Source of the DNA: Alteromonas australica
GTDB lineage: Bacteria; Pseudomonadota; Gammaproteobacteria; Enterobacterales; Alteromonadaceae
Direction: 5' to 3'
Assembly: GCF_000730385.1 (NCBI RefSeq)
Contig: NZ_CP008849.1
Span: forward strand, 2,170,001-2,234,000
DNA: 64,000 nt
Below the pieces are notes generated by a model that searched no databases, was not told the origin of the DNA, and saw only the letters and a program-made list of their open reading frames with translations. Shown piece by piece: positions 55,849 to 64,000 of the stretch (its first letter is position 1; every line of letters begins with the position of its first letter). Both the position numbers and the translations under genes were made by a program.

Positions 55849-57924
55849 ATGATAAACAGGCCTAGCGCTTTCAAAATGTCACCCGTTGCTGCTGGCGTAC
55901 TCACGCTATTAGGTGCAGTAAGTCTTCCCGCACACGCTGCAAACTGGCAGGTCGGTGACGCCACCATTTCACTGGATTCAACGTTTACACTCGCGACGAG
56001 TATACGCACAGAAAGTCGTGACTATAGTTTAATAGGTAATAGTAACCACGCGCAGTTTGATTGGTCTGGTTATCATGCAGCTTTTAATCCGCTTTATGCT
56101 AGCAGTGACGTATGGGCACTTGCCGATGGCGGATACTCTACGAATGGCGATTTAGGTAATTTATCCCACGATCCCGGTGATGCGTTCGCGACGCAAATTT
56201 CCGGTAGCCATGAACTTGATATTAATTTTGGCGACTACGGCTTCTTTGCCCGTGGTTTCTGGTTCTATGATTTTGAGCAAATGGATGGCGATCGTCCTTA
56301 CTCAAATCCCATTACTGGCGTGCAGCACGATTTATGTGAAGACCCTGCAGCCGAAGATTTACTCTGTACTGATGTTCGCCTTTATGATGCCTTCTTCTAT
56401 GGTGATTGGTGGATTGGCGATAAGCCCTTCACATTACGTGTAGGCCGCCAAGTTATCAGCTGGGGTGAAAGTACCTTCATTCAGCACGGTATTAATACCA
56501 CCAACCCTGTTGATGTTACTCGTGCTCGAGCGCCTGGTGCGGAACTTAAAGAAGTCTTTTTACCGGTAGGCATGGTTTACGCCTCACTAGGTATAACAAA
56601 CAACGTGAGCATTTCAGGTTATTACCAGTATGAATGGCAACGCAGTTGGCTACCTGTTTCAGGAAGTTACTTCGCCGGCAATGACTTTGCAGGCGAGGGC
56701 GGTCAAAGCCAAAATATTCAGTTAGGCTTTAGTGGTAACCCTGATATTGACCTAGATCACTTACTAGAAGTGCTCAATCAGTACGGTGCACTGCTTAATG
56801 CGGGTACTAGCGAAACCGATTTGTTAGGCGCTTACGCACTTTACGGCACAAAAGTGGCCATTCGAGGCTATTCTGATGAAGCCCATAACGACGCTGACGA
56901 CCAAGGCCAATATGGGTTACGTTTAACGTGGTTTGCTGAAAACTTAAACGAAACTGAGTTTAGTTTTTACCACATTAACTACCATAGCCAACGCCCTTTG
57001 ATTTCAGGTAAAACATCTGATTTCTCTGCCGCAGGTATTTTCACTGACTTAGCGTACTTAAAAGAAAATACCATCACAAAAGACAATATCACCGACTTAG
57101 GCGTGTTTACTCAATCAGAGTTTTACTATCCTGAAGATATTGGCCTGTATGGCATGAGCTTTAATACCAATATCGGCACAACCGCCTTTGCAGGTGAATT
57201 TGCTTATCGTGTGGATGAGCCTCTACAAATTGATGATGTTGAACTCCTTTATATGGGTATGCCTGAACAGTTAGCTAACTCAGATATTGACGCTTTACGT
57301 CGTGACGACTTAGCCGGCATATCACAGCTTAACAACATTGGCCGTACGGTAGGACCTGGCGAAACAGCCGAAGGTTATCTATTTTCAGATACTTGGCAAA
57401 TGCAATTTACAGCATCTCATGTGTTTGGCCCTAAATTTGGCACTGACAACTTCGTACTTTTAGGTGAAGTGGGTTACGTCAATATTGTTGATATGCCAGA
57501 CCCGGACGTTATTCGTTTGAACGCGCCAGGCACGTCACGTACCCCCTCGCTTGAGCCTACCGCCGATGGTAATACCCGTGACGGGCTACTCGTTGGCTTG
57601 TCAAATGGCCCAGAAACCAATCCATTTGCCACTGAAGATGCGTGGGGATACCGTTTACTTGCGGTGGCCGATTGGAACGACGTAATGGCAGGCATTAACC
57701 TGCGTGCAAGAGCAACGTTTTCTCATGATGTAGATGGAACCACACCGGATCCACTATACCTTTTCACCGAAGATGTTAAGTCAGCGGCAGTATCTTTGAC
57801 ATTTGACTACTTAAGCAAATGGTCAGCAACCGCTTCTTACAGTGCTTTCTGGGGCGGCATAGGTACAACGAATGCGCTTTCAGATAGAGACTTCATTTCG
57901 TTTAACATCAAGTACGCAATTTAA
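55849..57924 (+). CDS. DUF1302 outer-membrane beta-barrel protein
   Basis: A 691-residue exported protein. The signal peptide (residues 1-30) ends in LPAHA. The mature chain alternates polar and aromatic residues as barrel strands do, with frequent WYGDW, FFARGFWFYDF and FEFSFYHINYHS-like segments and no internal hydrophobic helix. DUF1302 signatures are LRVGRQVISWGESTFIQHGIN and DVTRARAPGAELKEVFLPVGM. Family members are thought to be outer-membrane channels. It is 12 bases before a DUF1329 gene and heads a four-gene run with a YCF48-like protein and an MMPL permease. Substrate unknown; hydrophobic molecules are the inference. Confidence 0.85.
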   Translation: MINRPSAFKMSPVAAGVLTLLGAVSLPAHAANWQVGDATISLDSTFTLATSIRTESRDYSLIGNSNHAQFDWSGYHAAFNPLYASSDVWALADGGYSTNGDLGNLSHDPGDAFATQISGSHELDINFGDYGFFARGFWFYDFEQMDGDRPYSNPITGVQHDLCEDPAAEDLLCTDVRLYDAFFYGDWWIGDKPFTLRVGRQVISWGESTFIQHGINTTNPVDVTRARAPGAELKEVFLPVGMVYASLGITNNVSISGYYQYEWQRSWLPVSGSYFAGNDFAGEGGQSQNIQLGFSGNPDIDLDHLLEVLNQYGALLNAGTSETDLLGAYALYGTKVAIRGYSDEAHNDADDQGQYGLRLTWFAENLNETEFSFYHINYHSQRPLISGKTSDFSAAGIFTDLAYLKENTITKDNITDLGVFTQSEFYYPEDIGLYGMSFNTNIGTTAFAGEFAYRVDEPLQIDDVELLYMGMPEQLANSDIDALRRDDLAGISQLNNIGRTVGPGETAEGYLFSDTWQMQFTASHVFGPKFGTDNFVLLGEVGYVNIVDMPDPDVIRLNAPGTSRTPSLEPTADGNTRDGLLVGLSNGPETNPFATEDAWGYRLLAVADWNDVMAGINLRARATFSHDVDGTTPDPLYLFTEDVKSAAVSLTFDYLSKWSATASYSAFWGGIGTTNALSDRDFISFNIKYAI

Positions 57925-57936
57925 AGAGTGGTATTT

Positions 57937-59304
57937 ATGATTAAGAAACTAGGAATTATCGCAGCGGCAATGTCGCTAGCACTCACCGGAACGCATGCGT
58001 TAGCGAAAATCACTGAGGCTGAAGCAAACAAGCTTGGCAACGAATTAACGCCATTGGGTGCAGAAAAGTCGGGCAATGCTGATGGCAGCATTCCCGCTTG
58101 GACTGGCGGTATTACCAAAGCACCTGATGGGTATTCAGTGGGCGACCATCACCCTGACCCTTATCCAGAAGATAAAGTGCTTTTTGAAATAACCGCACAA
58201 AATTACAAAGAGTATGCTGAGTACCTTTCTGAAGGCCAAATTAAGTTATTTGAAGCCTACCCAGAAACGTTCCGTATGCCGGTTTACCCAACCCGTCGTT
58301 CAGCCTCTAACCCGCAAGAAATTTATGAGGCCACTAAGGTAAATGCTACCCGCGCAGAATTGCTAGATGGTGGTAACGGTATTAAAGGCGCGGTACTCGG
58401 TATTCCATTCCCTATTCCAAAAAATGGGTTAGAAGCGATTTGGAATCATATTCTTCGCTATCGCGGTGAAGCCGTACAACGAAACGGCGGTCAAGCAGCA
58501 GTAACCACCTCGGGTGATTACAACGTTATCGGTTTCGATGAACAGCTTATGATTAAATACGCTGAAGAAGGGGCAACACCTGAGAAACTGACTGACGAAA
58601 ACGTATTATTCATGTTTAAACAGAAAGTGACTAAGCCTGCACGTTTGGCCGGTACGGCACTATTGGTACATGAAACGGTTGACCAAGTTAAAGAGCCTCG
58701 CAAAGCATGGACTTACAACACTGGTCAGCGCCGTGTTCGTCTAGCACCAAACATTGCTTATGACACGCCGGGAACCGCAGCAGATGGCCTTCGTACTACC
58801 GATGACTTCGATATGTTTAATGGTTCACCTAACCGTTATAACTGGAAGTTAGTTGGTAAAAAAGAGATGTATGTTGCCTATAACAACTACAAGTTACACT
58901 CTGAGAACGCAAGCTATGAAGACATCTTAACGCCAAACCACGTTAATCCTGATTTAACCCGTTGGGAAAAGCACCGCGTTTGGGTGGTTGAAGCAACGCT
59001 AAAAGAAGGCTTCCGTCACATTTATCAAAAACGCGTATTCTTCATTGATGAAGATAGCTGGCAAGTACAAGTGGCTGATATGTATGATAACCGTGGCGAA
59101 CTTTATCGTGTTGCTGTAGCTTATGGTGTTAACTACTATGAAGTACCAACACAGTGGTCTACCCTTGATGCGTATCACGATTTAAATTCTCGTCGTTACT
59201 TGGCTATTGGGTTAGATAACGAAGAGTCTATGTACGACTTTAGTGTACGCCCAAGAGACGTTGAATTTACGCCTCAGGCGTTACGACGAGAAGGTATGCG
59301 CTAA
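57937..59304 (+). CDS. DUF1329 periplasmic protein
   Basis: A 455-residue exported protein with a signal peptide (1-23, ending in HALA). DUF1329 features are seen in EANKLGNELTPLGAEKSGNADGSIPAWTGG-like N-terminal sequence, YRGEAVQRNGG, RKAWTYNTGQRRVRLAPNIAYD and EKHRVWVVEATLKEG. To my knowledge the family is related in fold to LolA-type lipid carriers, which would make it a periplasmic shuttle for a hydrophobic ligand. It almost always travels with DUF1302. An ATG nine bases downstream of the first possible start opens the signal peptide and is used here. Confidence 0.85.
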   Translation: MIKKLGIIAAAMSLALTGTHALAKITEAEANKLGNELTPLGAEKSGNADGSIPAWTGGITKAPDGYSVGDHHPDPYPEDKVLFEITAQNYKEYAEYLSEGQIKLFEAYPETFRMPVYPTRRSASNPQEIYEATKVNATRAELLDGGNGIKGAVLGIPFPIPKNGLEAIWNHILRYRGEAVQRNGGQAAVTTSGDYNVIGFDEQLMIKYAEEGATPEKLTDENVLFMFKQKVTKPARLAGTALLVHETVDQVKEPRKAWTYNTGQRRVRLAPNIAYDTPGTAADGLRTTDDFDMFNGSPNRYNWKLVGKKEMYVAYNNYKLHSENASYEDILTPNHVNPDLTRWEKHRVWVVEATLKEGFRHIYQKRVFFIDEDSWQVQVADMYDNRGELYRVAVAYGVNYYEVPTQWSTLDAYHDLNSRRYLAIGLDNEESMYDFSVRPRDVEFTPQALRREGMR

Positions 59305-59318
59305 TCACCTTTCACAAC

Positions 59319-59347
59319 AAACGGTTGGCACTGCCAACCGTTTTTGT
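59319..59347 (+). terminator. Internal terminator between DUF1329 and YCF48-like genes
   Basis: AAACGGTTGGC (59319-59329) pairs with GCCAACCGTTT (59333-59343) around ACT, then T residues. It splits the cluster, so the last two genes may be expressed at a lower level by read-through or from their own promoter. Confidence 0.85.
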
Positions 59348-59379
59348 TTTTGGACAATTAAAATTTAGGGGAATGGTTA

Positions 59380-60429
59380 ATGATAAAAAGAACCATTGCA
59401 GCCTGCATGACAGCAGCAATCGCAGTAAGCTATTCATCTAAGCTGCACGCGGAAGAAGCGTTTATCGCACCTTTGGTTGAACAGTCCGTACTGCTTGATG
59501 TGGACGCAGGTAATTTTGTGGTTATTGTCGGTGAAAGAGGTCACATCCTTATTTCTGAGGATGGTAAATCGTTCAAACAAGTTGAAGTGCCTAGTCAATC
59601 AACGCTTACCGCAACCACCATTGTGGGCGATAACATTTGGGCAGTAGGGCATGATGCCGTTATTTTACATTCACCGGATAAAGGTGAAACCTGGCAAGTT
59701 CAAAACTTTCAGCCAGAATTACAACGCCCATTTCTTGATGTATTATTCTTCACCGCCGAACATGGCATTGCTATAGGCGCTTACGGCCTTTTCTATCGTA
59801 CAACAGACGGTGGTGAAAACTGGGCAGCAGAGAGGCATGCCAGTTTATTAGACCCTTATGACCTTGAATACTTAGAAAGTGTTCGGGAAGAAAGCGAAGC
59901 ATTTTACCAGCAAGAACTAGAATCAATACTGCCTCACTTAAATAGAGTCACAGGCTCAGCGTCAACATTGTACTTGGCTGGCGAAGCTGGATTATTGGCT
60001 AGCAGTACAGACGAAGGTAAGACCTGGCAACGCTATACCGTGGATTACACCGGCTCATTTTTTGATATCAAACCGTTAGATGAGACCACAGTGCTTGCCG
60101 TTGGGCTAAGAGGAAATGTGTTTGTTTCAAGAGATAATCAGAATTGGGACTACATCAATACCTGCTCTACTAGCACTTTGAATTCTATTTACGTTGGTAA
60201 TGACAATCAGGTTTTCGCCCTTGGTAACAATGGTATTTTAGTGTCTGCAGAGCGTCCATTTGAAACCAGTTATCACGACCCATACGCAAGCCCTTCCAAT
60301 TGTGAACCCGCTAAGGGCGTTGCAACTCAACAAGTTGCAGATAAGGCAGCATTGCTTAATGCTGTGTCGTTTAAGGGCCAGACCATTGCTGTAACAGCCA
60401 ATGGTATTAAAACGCTAACGTTAGAGTAG
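59380..60429 (+). CDS. YCF48-like beta-propeller protein
   Basis: A 349-residue exported protein with a signal peptide (1-24, ending in LHAE). At least six repeat blades are visible, each with a G..G.I..S.D.G..W pattern: ERGHILISEDGKSF, HDAVILHSPDKGETW, AYGLFYRTTDGGENW, EAGLLASSTDEGKTW, RGNVFVSRDNQNW and NNGILVSAERPF. The plant and cyanobacterial Ycf48 protein assists photosystem II assembly; here it is more likely a periplasmic scaffold of the transport cluster. It is 14 bases before the RND/MMPL gene. Confidence 0.82.
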   Translation: MIKRTIAACMTAAIAVSYSSKLHAEEAFIAPLVEQSVLLDVDAGNFVVIVGERGHILISEDGKSFKQVEVPSQSTLTATTIVGDNIWAVGHDAVILHSPDKGETWQVQNFQPELQRPFLDVLFFTAEHGIAIGAYGLFYRTTDGGENWAAERHASLLDPYDLEYLESVREESEAFYQQELESILPHLNRVTGSASTLYLAGEAGLLASSTDEGKTWQRYTVDYTGSFFDIKPLDETTVLAVGLRGNVFVSRDNQNWDYINTCSTSTLNSIYVGNDNQVFALGNNGILVSAERPFETSYHDPYASPSNCEPAKGVATQQVADKAALLNAVSFKGQTIAVTANGIKTLTLE

Positions 60430-60443
60430 GGTAGCACTAGACA

Positions 60444-62762
60444 ATGACCCAATTTATAGAACATCTTGTTTTTGCAAATCGCAAACTATTGGTTGCTATC
60501 TTCGCACTTGCAACCCTTTTTCTCGGCTATCAAGCCTCACAAATGCGTTTAGACGCAGGTTTCGAAAAAAACATCCCACTGAATCATGAATACATGAAAA
60601 CCTATATTGAACACCGCAAAGACTTTGGCGGTGCAAACAATATTTTGGTTTCGGTGTGTGATAAAGACGGTGATATCTTTAACACGAACTTTTTCGACAC
60701 GTTAAAAAATGTGCACGATCAGCTGTTTTTTATAAACGGTGTGAATCGTTCCTTGGTGGTATCACTTTTTTCTCCTTCTACGCGATTTACCGAAATTGTA
60801 GAAGGGGGCTTTGCTGGCGGCCCCGTCATTCCAGCAGACTTTAATTCGCAAAGTGACGACGCCCTTGCATTGGTGGCCGCCAACATTGAAAAAGCCAACA
60901 TTGTTGGACGTCAAGTGGCCAGCGATTACAGTTGCGCCATGGTCACGGCACAACTATTAGACATCGACCCGCAAACAGGCGAACCTTTAGATACCCTTGC
61001 GTTAGCCGCTGAATTGGAAGAGCAGCTCCGTACCCAATACGAAAATGATCGCATTTCCATTCATATCATCGGCTTTGCGAAAATGATTGGTGATGTGGCT
61101 GACGGAGCGAAAGATGTATTACTGTTTTTCGCCATCGCTATCGCGATTACCGCTGTCATGGTGTACTTCTTCTCGCGCAGTTTAATGCTGACTTTACTGC
61201 CTTTACTTTGTTCGGTAATTGCCGTCATTTGGCAATTAGGGTTGTTAACCTCGTTAGGCTTTGGCATGGACCCCATGTCAATATTAGTGCCTTTCTTAGT
61301 CTTTGCCATTGGCGTCAGTCATGGCGTTCAAATGATTAACGCTGTTGAGAAACAGGCCGTTACCGGCATTGGCGCGAAGCGAGCCTCAATGGCAGCATTT
61401 AGAAACCTGCTTATTCCAGGGGGCATAGCTTTGCTTTCTGACACCGTAGGCTTCATGACATTATTGGTTATTGATATCGGCATTATTCGAGAACTCGCCA
61501 TTACCGCCAGTATGGGTGTGGCAGTGATTATCTTGACGAATTTGGTGCTGTTACCAGTGCTGATGAGTTTCTTAAAGCTTGATAAAATGTATGTAGACAA
61601 GTTTGCCGGTAAAGAAAATGCCAATGCTCGTTTTTGGGCAGTGATTGCGGCGTGCTCTCGTAAAAAACCAGCGGCAATTATTTTAATCATCACCGGCATC
61701 TTGTTTGTATTTGGGCATTTCCAGGCACAAAACATGAAAATAGGTGATTTACATGCCGGTGCGCCTGCGCTTCATGAAACATCGCGCTATAACCAAGACA
61801 CGTTCCTTATTACGGACAAATATGAAGTTACTGTTGATTACATTTCTATCTTGGTAGAAACCACGCCTGAAGCTTGTACGTCACACAGCGTGATGCGAGC
61901 CATGGATGATTTCCAATGGAAAATGGAGAATGTTAAAGGTGTGCAGTCTACGGTTTCACTCGCGTCTGTGGCGAAAATTGTCAACGCAGGGTACAACGAA
62001 GGCAATGTGAAATGGCAAGTATTACCACGTAATCAGCAAACACTGGTACAGGCTATTTCGCGAGTACCAACCTCATCGGGTTTACTGAATGGCGATTGCT
62101 CTGTCATGCCAATCATTCTCTTTATGGAAGATCACAAAGCCGAAACCATTTCTCGCGTGGTTGAAGCGGTGAAGGATTATCGCGATGAGTACCAAACCGA
62201 TGACATGTCATTTAGCTTAGCTTCGGGCCCTGTTGGCGTAATGGCGGCGACGAATGAAGCGGTTAAAGCAGCCCAAGATCCCATGATGCTTTACGTATTT
62301 GGTGCGGTTATTGCGCTTTGTTTAATAAGCTTCCGTTCTATACGAGCAACGCTTGTAGTGGTGATCCCACTCTATGTGGTGTCGGTTTTAGCGCAAGCCT
62401 TAATGACATATCTTCAAATTGGTCTCACCGTCTCTACGCTACCTGTTATCGCACTAGGAGTGGGTATAGGTGTGGACTATGGTATTTATATCCTTTCTAC
62501 GAAGAGTTTAATGCTGAAAAAAGGTGCCACCGTTCAGGAAGCTTACTTAGCGGCATTAAAAGAACGGGGAAGTGCGGTCCTCTTTACGGGGATTACACTA
62601 GCAATAGGCGTGAGCACGTGGGTATTCTCATCGCTTAAATTCCAAATGGACATGGGAATTTTGCTCACCTTTATGTTTGTTGTGAACATGTTAGGGGCCA
62701 TTATTGTGCTTCCAGCCTTAGCGCGTTTCCTCTGGTGGAATAAAAACGACCCTGACGCATAA
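60444..62762 (+). CDS. MMPL/RND superfamily permease
   Basis: A 772-residue inner-membrane protein with 12 predicted helices in two halves, each a helix, a large periplasmic loop, then five helices (about 225-375 and 600-765). Charged residues of the proton path type occur in the fourth helix of each half (GFGMDPMSILVPFLVFAIGVSHG; LGVGIGVDYGIYIL). It resembles the HpnN/MmpL branch that moves lipids rather than AcrB drug pumps: no adaptor protein gene is nearby. With the DUF1302, DUF1329 and YCF48-like genes it probably forms an envelope-spanning system. Confidence 0.88.
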   Translation: MTQFIEHLVFANRKLLVAIFALATLFLGYQASQMRLDAGFEKNIPLNHEYMKTYIEHRKDFGGANNILVSVCDKDGDIFNTNFFDTLKNVHDQLFFINGVNRSLVVSLFSPSTRFTEIVEGGFAGGPVIPADFNSQSDDALALVAANIEKANIVGRQVASDYSCAMVTAQLLDIDPQTGEPLDTLALAAELEEQLRTQYENDRISIHIIGFAKMIGDVADGAKDVLLFFAIAIAITAVMVYFFSRSLMLTLLPLLCSVIAVIWQLGLLTSLGFGMDPMSILVPFLVFAIGVSHGVQMINAVEKQAVTGIGAKRASMAAFRNLLIPGGIALLSDTVGFMTLLVIDIGIIRELAITASMGVAVIILTNLVLLPVLMSFLKLDKMYVDKFAGKENANARFWAVIAACSRKKPAAIILIITGILFVFGHFQAQNMKIGDLHAGAPALHETSRYNQDTFLITDKYEVTVDYISILVETTPEACTSHSVMRAMDDFQWKMENVKGVQSTVSLASVAKIVNAGYNEGNVKWQVLPRNQQTLVQAISRVPTSSGLLNGDCSVMPIILFMEDHKAETISRVVEAVKDYRDEYQTDDMSFSLASGPVGVMAATNEAVKAAQDPMMLYVFGAVIALCLISFRSIRATLVVVIPLYVVSVLAQALMTYLQIGLTVSTLPVIALGVGIGVDYGIYILSTKSLMLKKGATVQEAYLAALKERGSAVLFTGITLAIGVSTWVFSSLKFQMDMGILLTFMFVVNMLGAIIVLPALARFLWWNKNDPDA

Positions 62763-62784
62763 TTATTTTTGCGTAAGCATGCAA

Positions 62785-62811
62785 AAAAAAGGGCCGTTAG
62801 GCCCTTTTTTG
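62785..62811 (+). terminator. Intrinsic terminator after the RND gene
   Basis: AAAAAAGGGCC pairs with GGCCCTTTTTT around GTTA, 22 bases after the permease stop. Confidence 0.9.
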
Positions 62812-62934
62812 TAGGTGTTTTCTGCATAGTTATCTATGCTGTTAATATGACGTTAAAAAGGGCTTTAATTCACTGTTCGTTTTAGCGAAAATAGCTTTGT
62901 AACTCAGCACTTACGACATTTATAAGGTTTACTA

Positions 62935-64000
62935 ATGACAGTCAACTCACAGCGACACTCAGTACTGCTTGATAACGTTTATTCACTTATCGATAAAAAA
63001 GTGGATGCGCAGCAGAAGTCTCTTGTGCAGCAATTCGGCCGCCTGTTGTATAAAAACATTTCTAATGATGATTTAGAAAACCGCAACGACAGCGATTTGT
63101 ACGGTGCCACACTCAGCCTATGGAGTGGGTTGGCAAAATTTAAAAGCACGGCCCCCTACATTCGTGTGTTTAATCCTGAAATTGAAAAACACGGTTGGCA
63201 TTCAAGCCACACCATTGTTGAAATTATTGTCAATGATATGCCGTTTCTTGTGGATTCGGTAAGAATGTCTCTTAACCGGCTTAATATCACGGCCCATCTA
63301 TTTTTACACAGCCCTATTGCGATTAAGCGAAATGACAAAGCGCAAGTCTCTGCTTTTGCCGAGCCGGGTAAAACCCTTGAAGGTACACGCAAAGAAACGG
63401 TAATTTTTATTGAGGTTGACAGGCAAACAAGTAAGTCTGATATCGAGACCTTAACCAAAGAGCTGCATTCCGTGGTAGATGAAGTGTCGCTGGCCGTGGC
63501 TGACTGGCAAGATATGACAGGTAAGCTGCAGACGGTGATTAAAGACACGGCTAAATTTAACTGGCCGGTATCTGCTGCCCACAAAAAACAAACCAAAACC
63601 TTTTTAGAGTGGTTGAGCGATCACAACTTTACCATGATGGGCTATCGCTATTATGAGGTGAAAGCCATTGAGGGAGACCACAGATGGATCCCCGCTAACG
63701 ACACCAGTCTAGGGCTATTGAAAAACTCAATTAACGACCGTGAACGCTTGCTTTCCAAGTTACCTGCCTCTGCCAGAGAAGAAGCATTAAGCGACCACCC
63801 GCTTATTCTGACGAAAACCAACTCACGTTCACGTGTTCACCGTCCAGCCTACATGGACTACGTAGGCGTGAAAGTATTTAACAAAGACGGCAATGTCGTA
63901 GGCGAGCACCGCTTCTTAGGCTTGTACTCTGCGTCTTTCTACAACATGAGTGTAACGCAACTGCCTATTTTGAAAGAAAAGGTGCAAGAAATTTGTGCAC
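62935..64000 (+). CDS. gdhB: NAD-specific glutamate dehydrogenase (5' part)
   Basis: The first 355 codons of the large (about 1600 aa) catabolic NAD-GDH that converts glutamate to 2-oxoglutarate and ammonia. Family signatures of the N-terminal regulatory region are VNDMPFLVDSVRMSLNRL, LEWLSDHNFTMMGYRYYEV, and VGVKVFNKDGNVVGEHRFLGLYS. ATG 62935 has TAAGG upstream. The gene runs off the end of the window, so the catalytic domain is not visible. A strong terminator precedes it, so it has its own promoter in the 120 bases upstream. Confidence 0.92.
   Translation, partial: MTVNSQRHSVLLDNVYSLIDKKVDAQQKSLVQQFGRLLYKNISNDDLENRNDSDLYGATLSLWSGLAKFKSTAPYIRVFNPEIEKHGWHSSHTIVEIIVNDMPFLVDSVRMSLNRLNITAHLFLHSPIAIKRNDKAQVSAFAEPGKTLEGTRKETVIFIEVDRQTSKSDIETLTKELHSVVDEVSLAVADWQDMTGKLQTVIKDTAKFNWPVSAAHKKQTKTFLEWLSDHNFTMMGYRYYEVKAIEGDHRWIPANDTSLGLLKNSINDRERLLSKLPASAREEALSDHPLILTKTNSRSRVHRPAYMDYVGVKVFNKDGNVVGEHRFLGLYSASFYNMSVTQLPILKEKVQEICA

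Overview
The window is a stretch of chromosome from a gammaproteobacterium, most likely Alteromonas or a close marine relative in the Alteromonadaceae. This rests on recognised proteins and gene order, not on a search. The order msrC-(small ORF)-proQ-prc is the enterobacterial yebR-proQ-prc order. CysB, PepN followed by a DUF2835 protein, a bkd operon with two lipoyl domains on E2, a Na+-coupled SNF transporter next to an NhaC antiporter, and a large NAD-glutamate dehydrogenase all fit a heterotrophic marine bacterium. I saw no rRNA, tRNA, IS element, prophage or CRISPR array.

Layout. 1-9.6 kb: a DUF6279-type lipoprotein; a minus-strand pair of a very large secreted nuclease (three lamin-tail domains, exonuclease/endonuclease/phosphatase domain, C-terminal dockerin) and a small cohesin-like protein with a PEP-CTERM-type tail; a receiver-TPR response regulator with a small lipoprotein; TrhO; an EF-hand protein. 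9.6-25.8 kb: mostly housekeeping and regulation, with RluF, a GAF-GAF-GGDEF-EAL protein, a DEAD-box helicase, scoAB with a divergent LysR regulator, an L,D-transpeptidase followed by an M15/MepK-like peptidase, a soluble histidine kinase, CysB, L-serine dehydratase, NudL and PabB. 25.9-35.2 kb: class I fumarase, RmuC, a membrane diguanylate cyclase, a divergent SRAP protein and a 1331-residue subtilase with a GlyGly-CTERM tail.

35.5-43.7 kb: bkd E1alpha/E1beta/E2 (no E3 nearby), then a tight rlmJ-protein kinase-tesB-gamma carbonic anhydrase run. The following gap (43.65-44.13 kb) holds a well-formed candidate small RNA on the minus strand, with its own -10 box, hairpins and intrinsic terminator. 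44.1-55.6 kb: an aminotransferase, a SIMPL protein, msrC-proQ-prc, two sodium-linked transporters, PepN and DUF2835. 55.8-62.8 kb: a four-gene envelope cluster (DUF1302 outer-membrane barrel, DUF1329 protein, YCF48-like beta-propeller, MMPL/RND permease) preceded by a perfect inverted-repeat operator candidate. The window ends inside an NAD-glutamate dehydrogenase gene.

Most interesting: (1) the adjacent dockerin nuclease and cohesin/CTERM anchor, which look like a one-enzyme surface display system; (2) the DUF1302-DUF1329-YCF48-RND cluster, which looks like an uncharacterised envelope-spanning route for a hydrophobic molecule; (3) the unrecognised small RNA. Many start codons were reset to internal ATG, GTG or TTG codons using Shine-Dalgarno spacing and family length.
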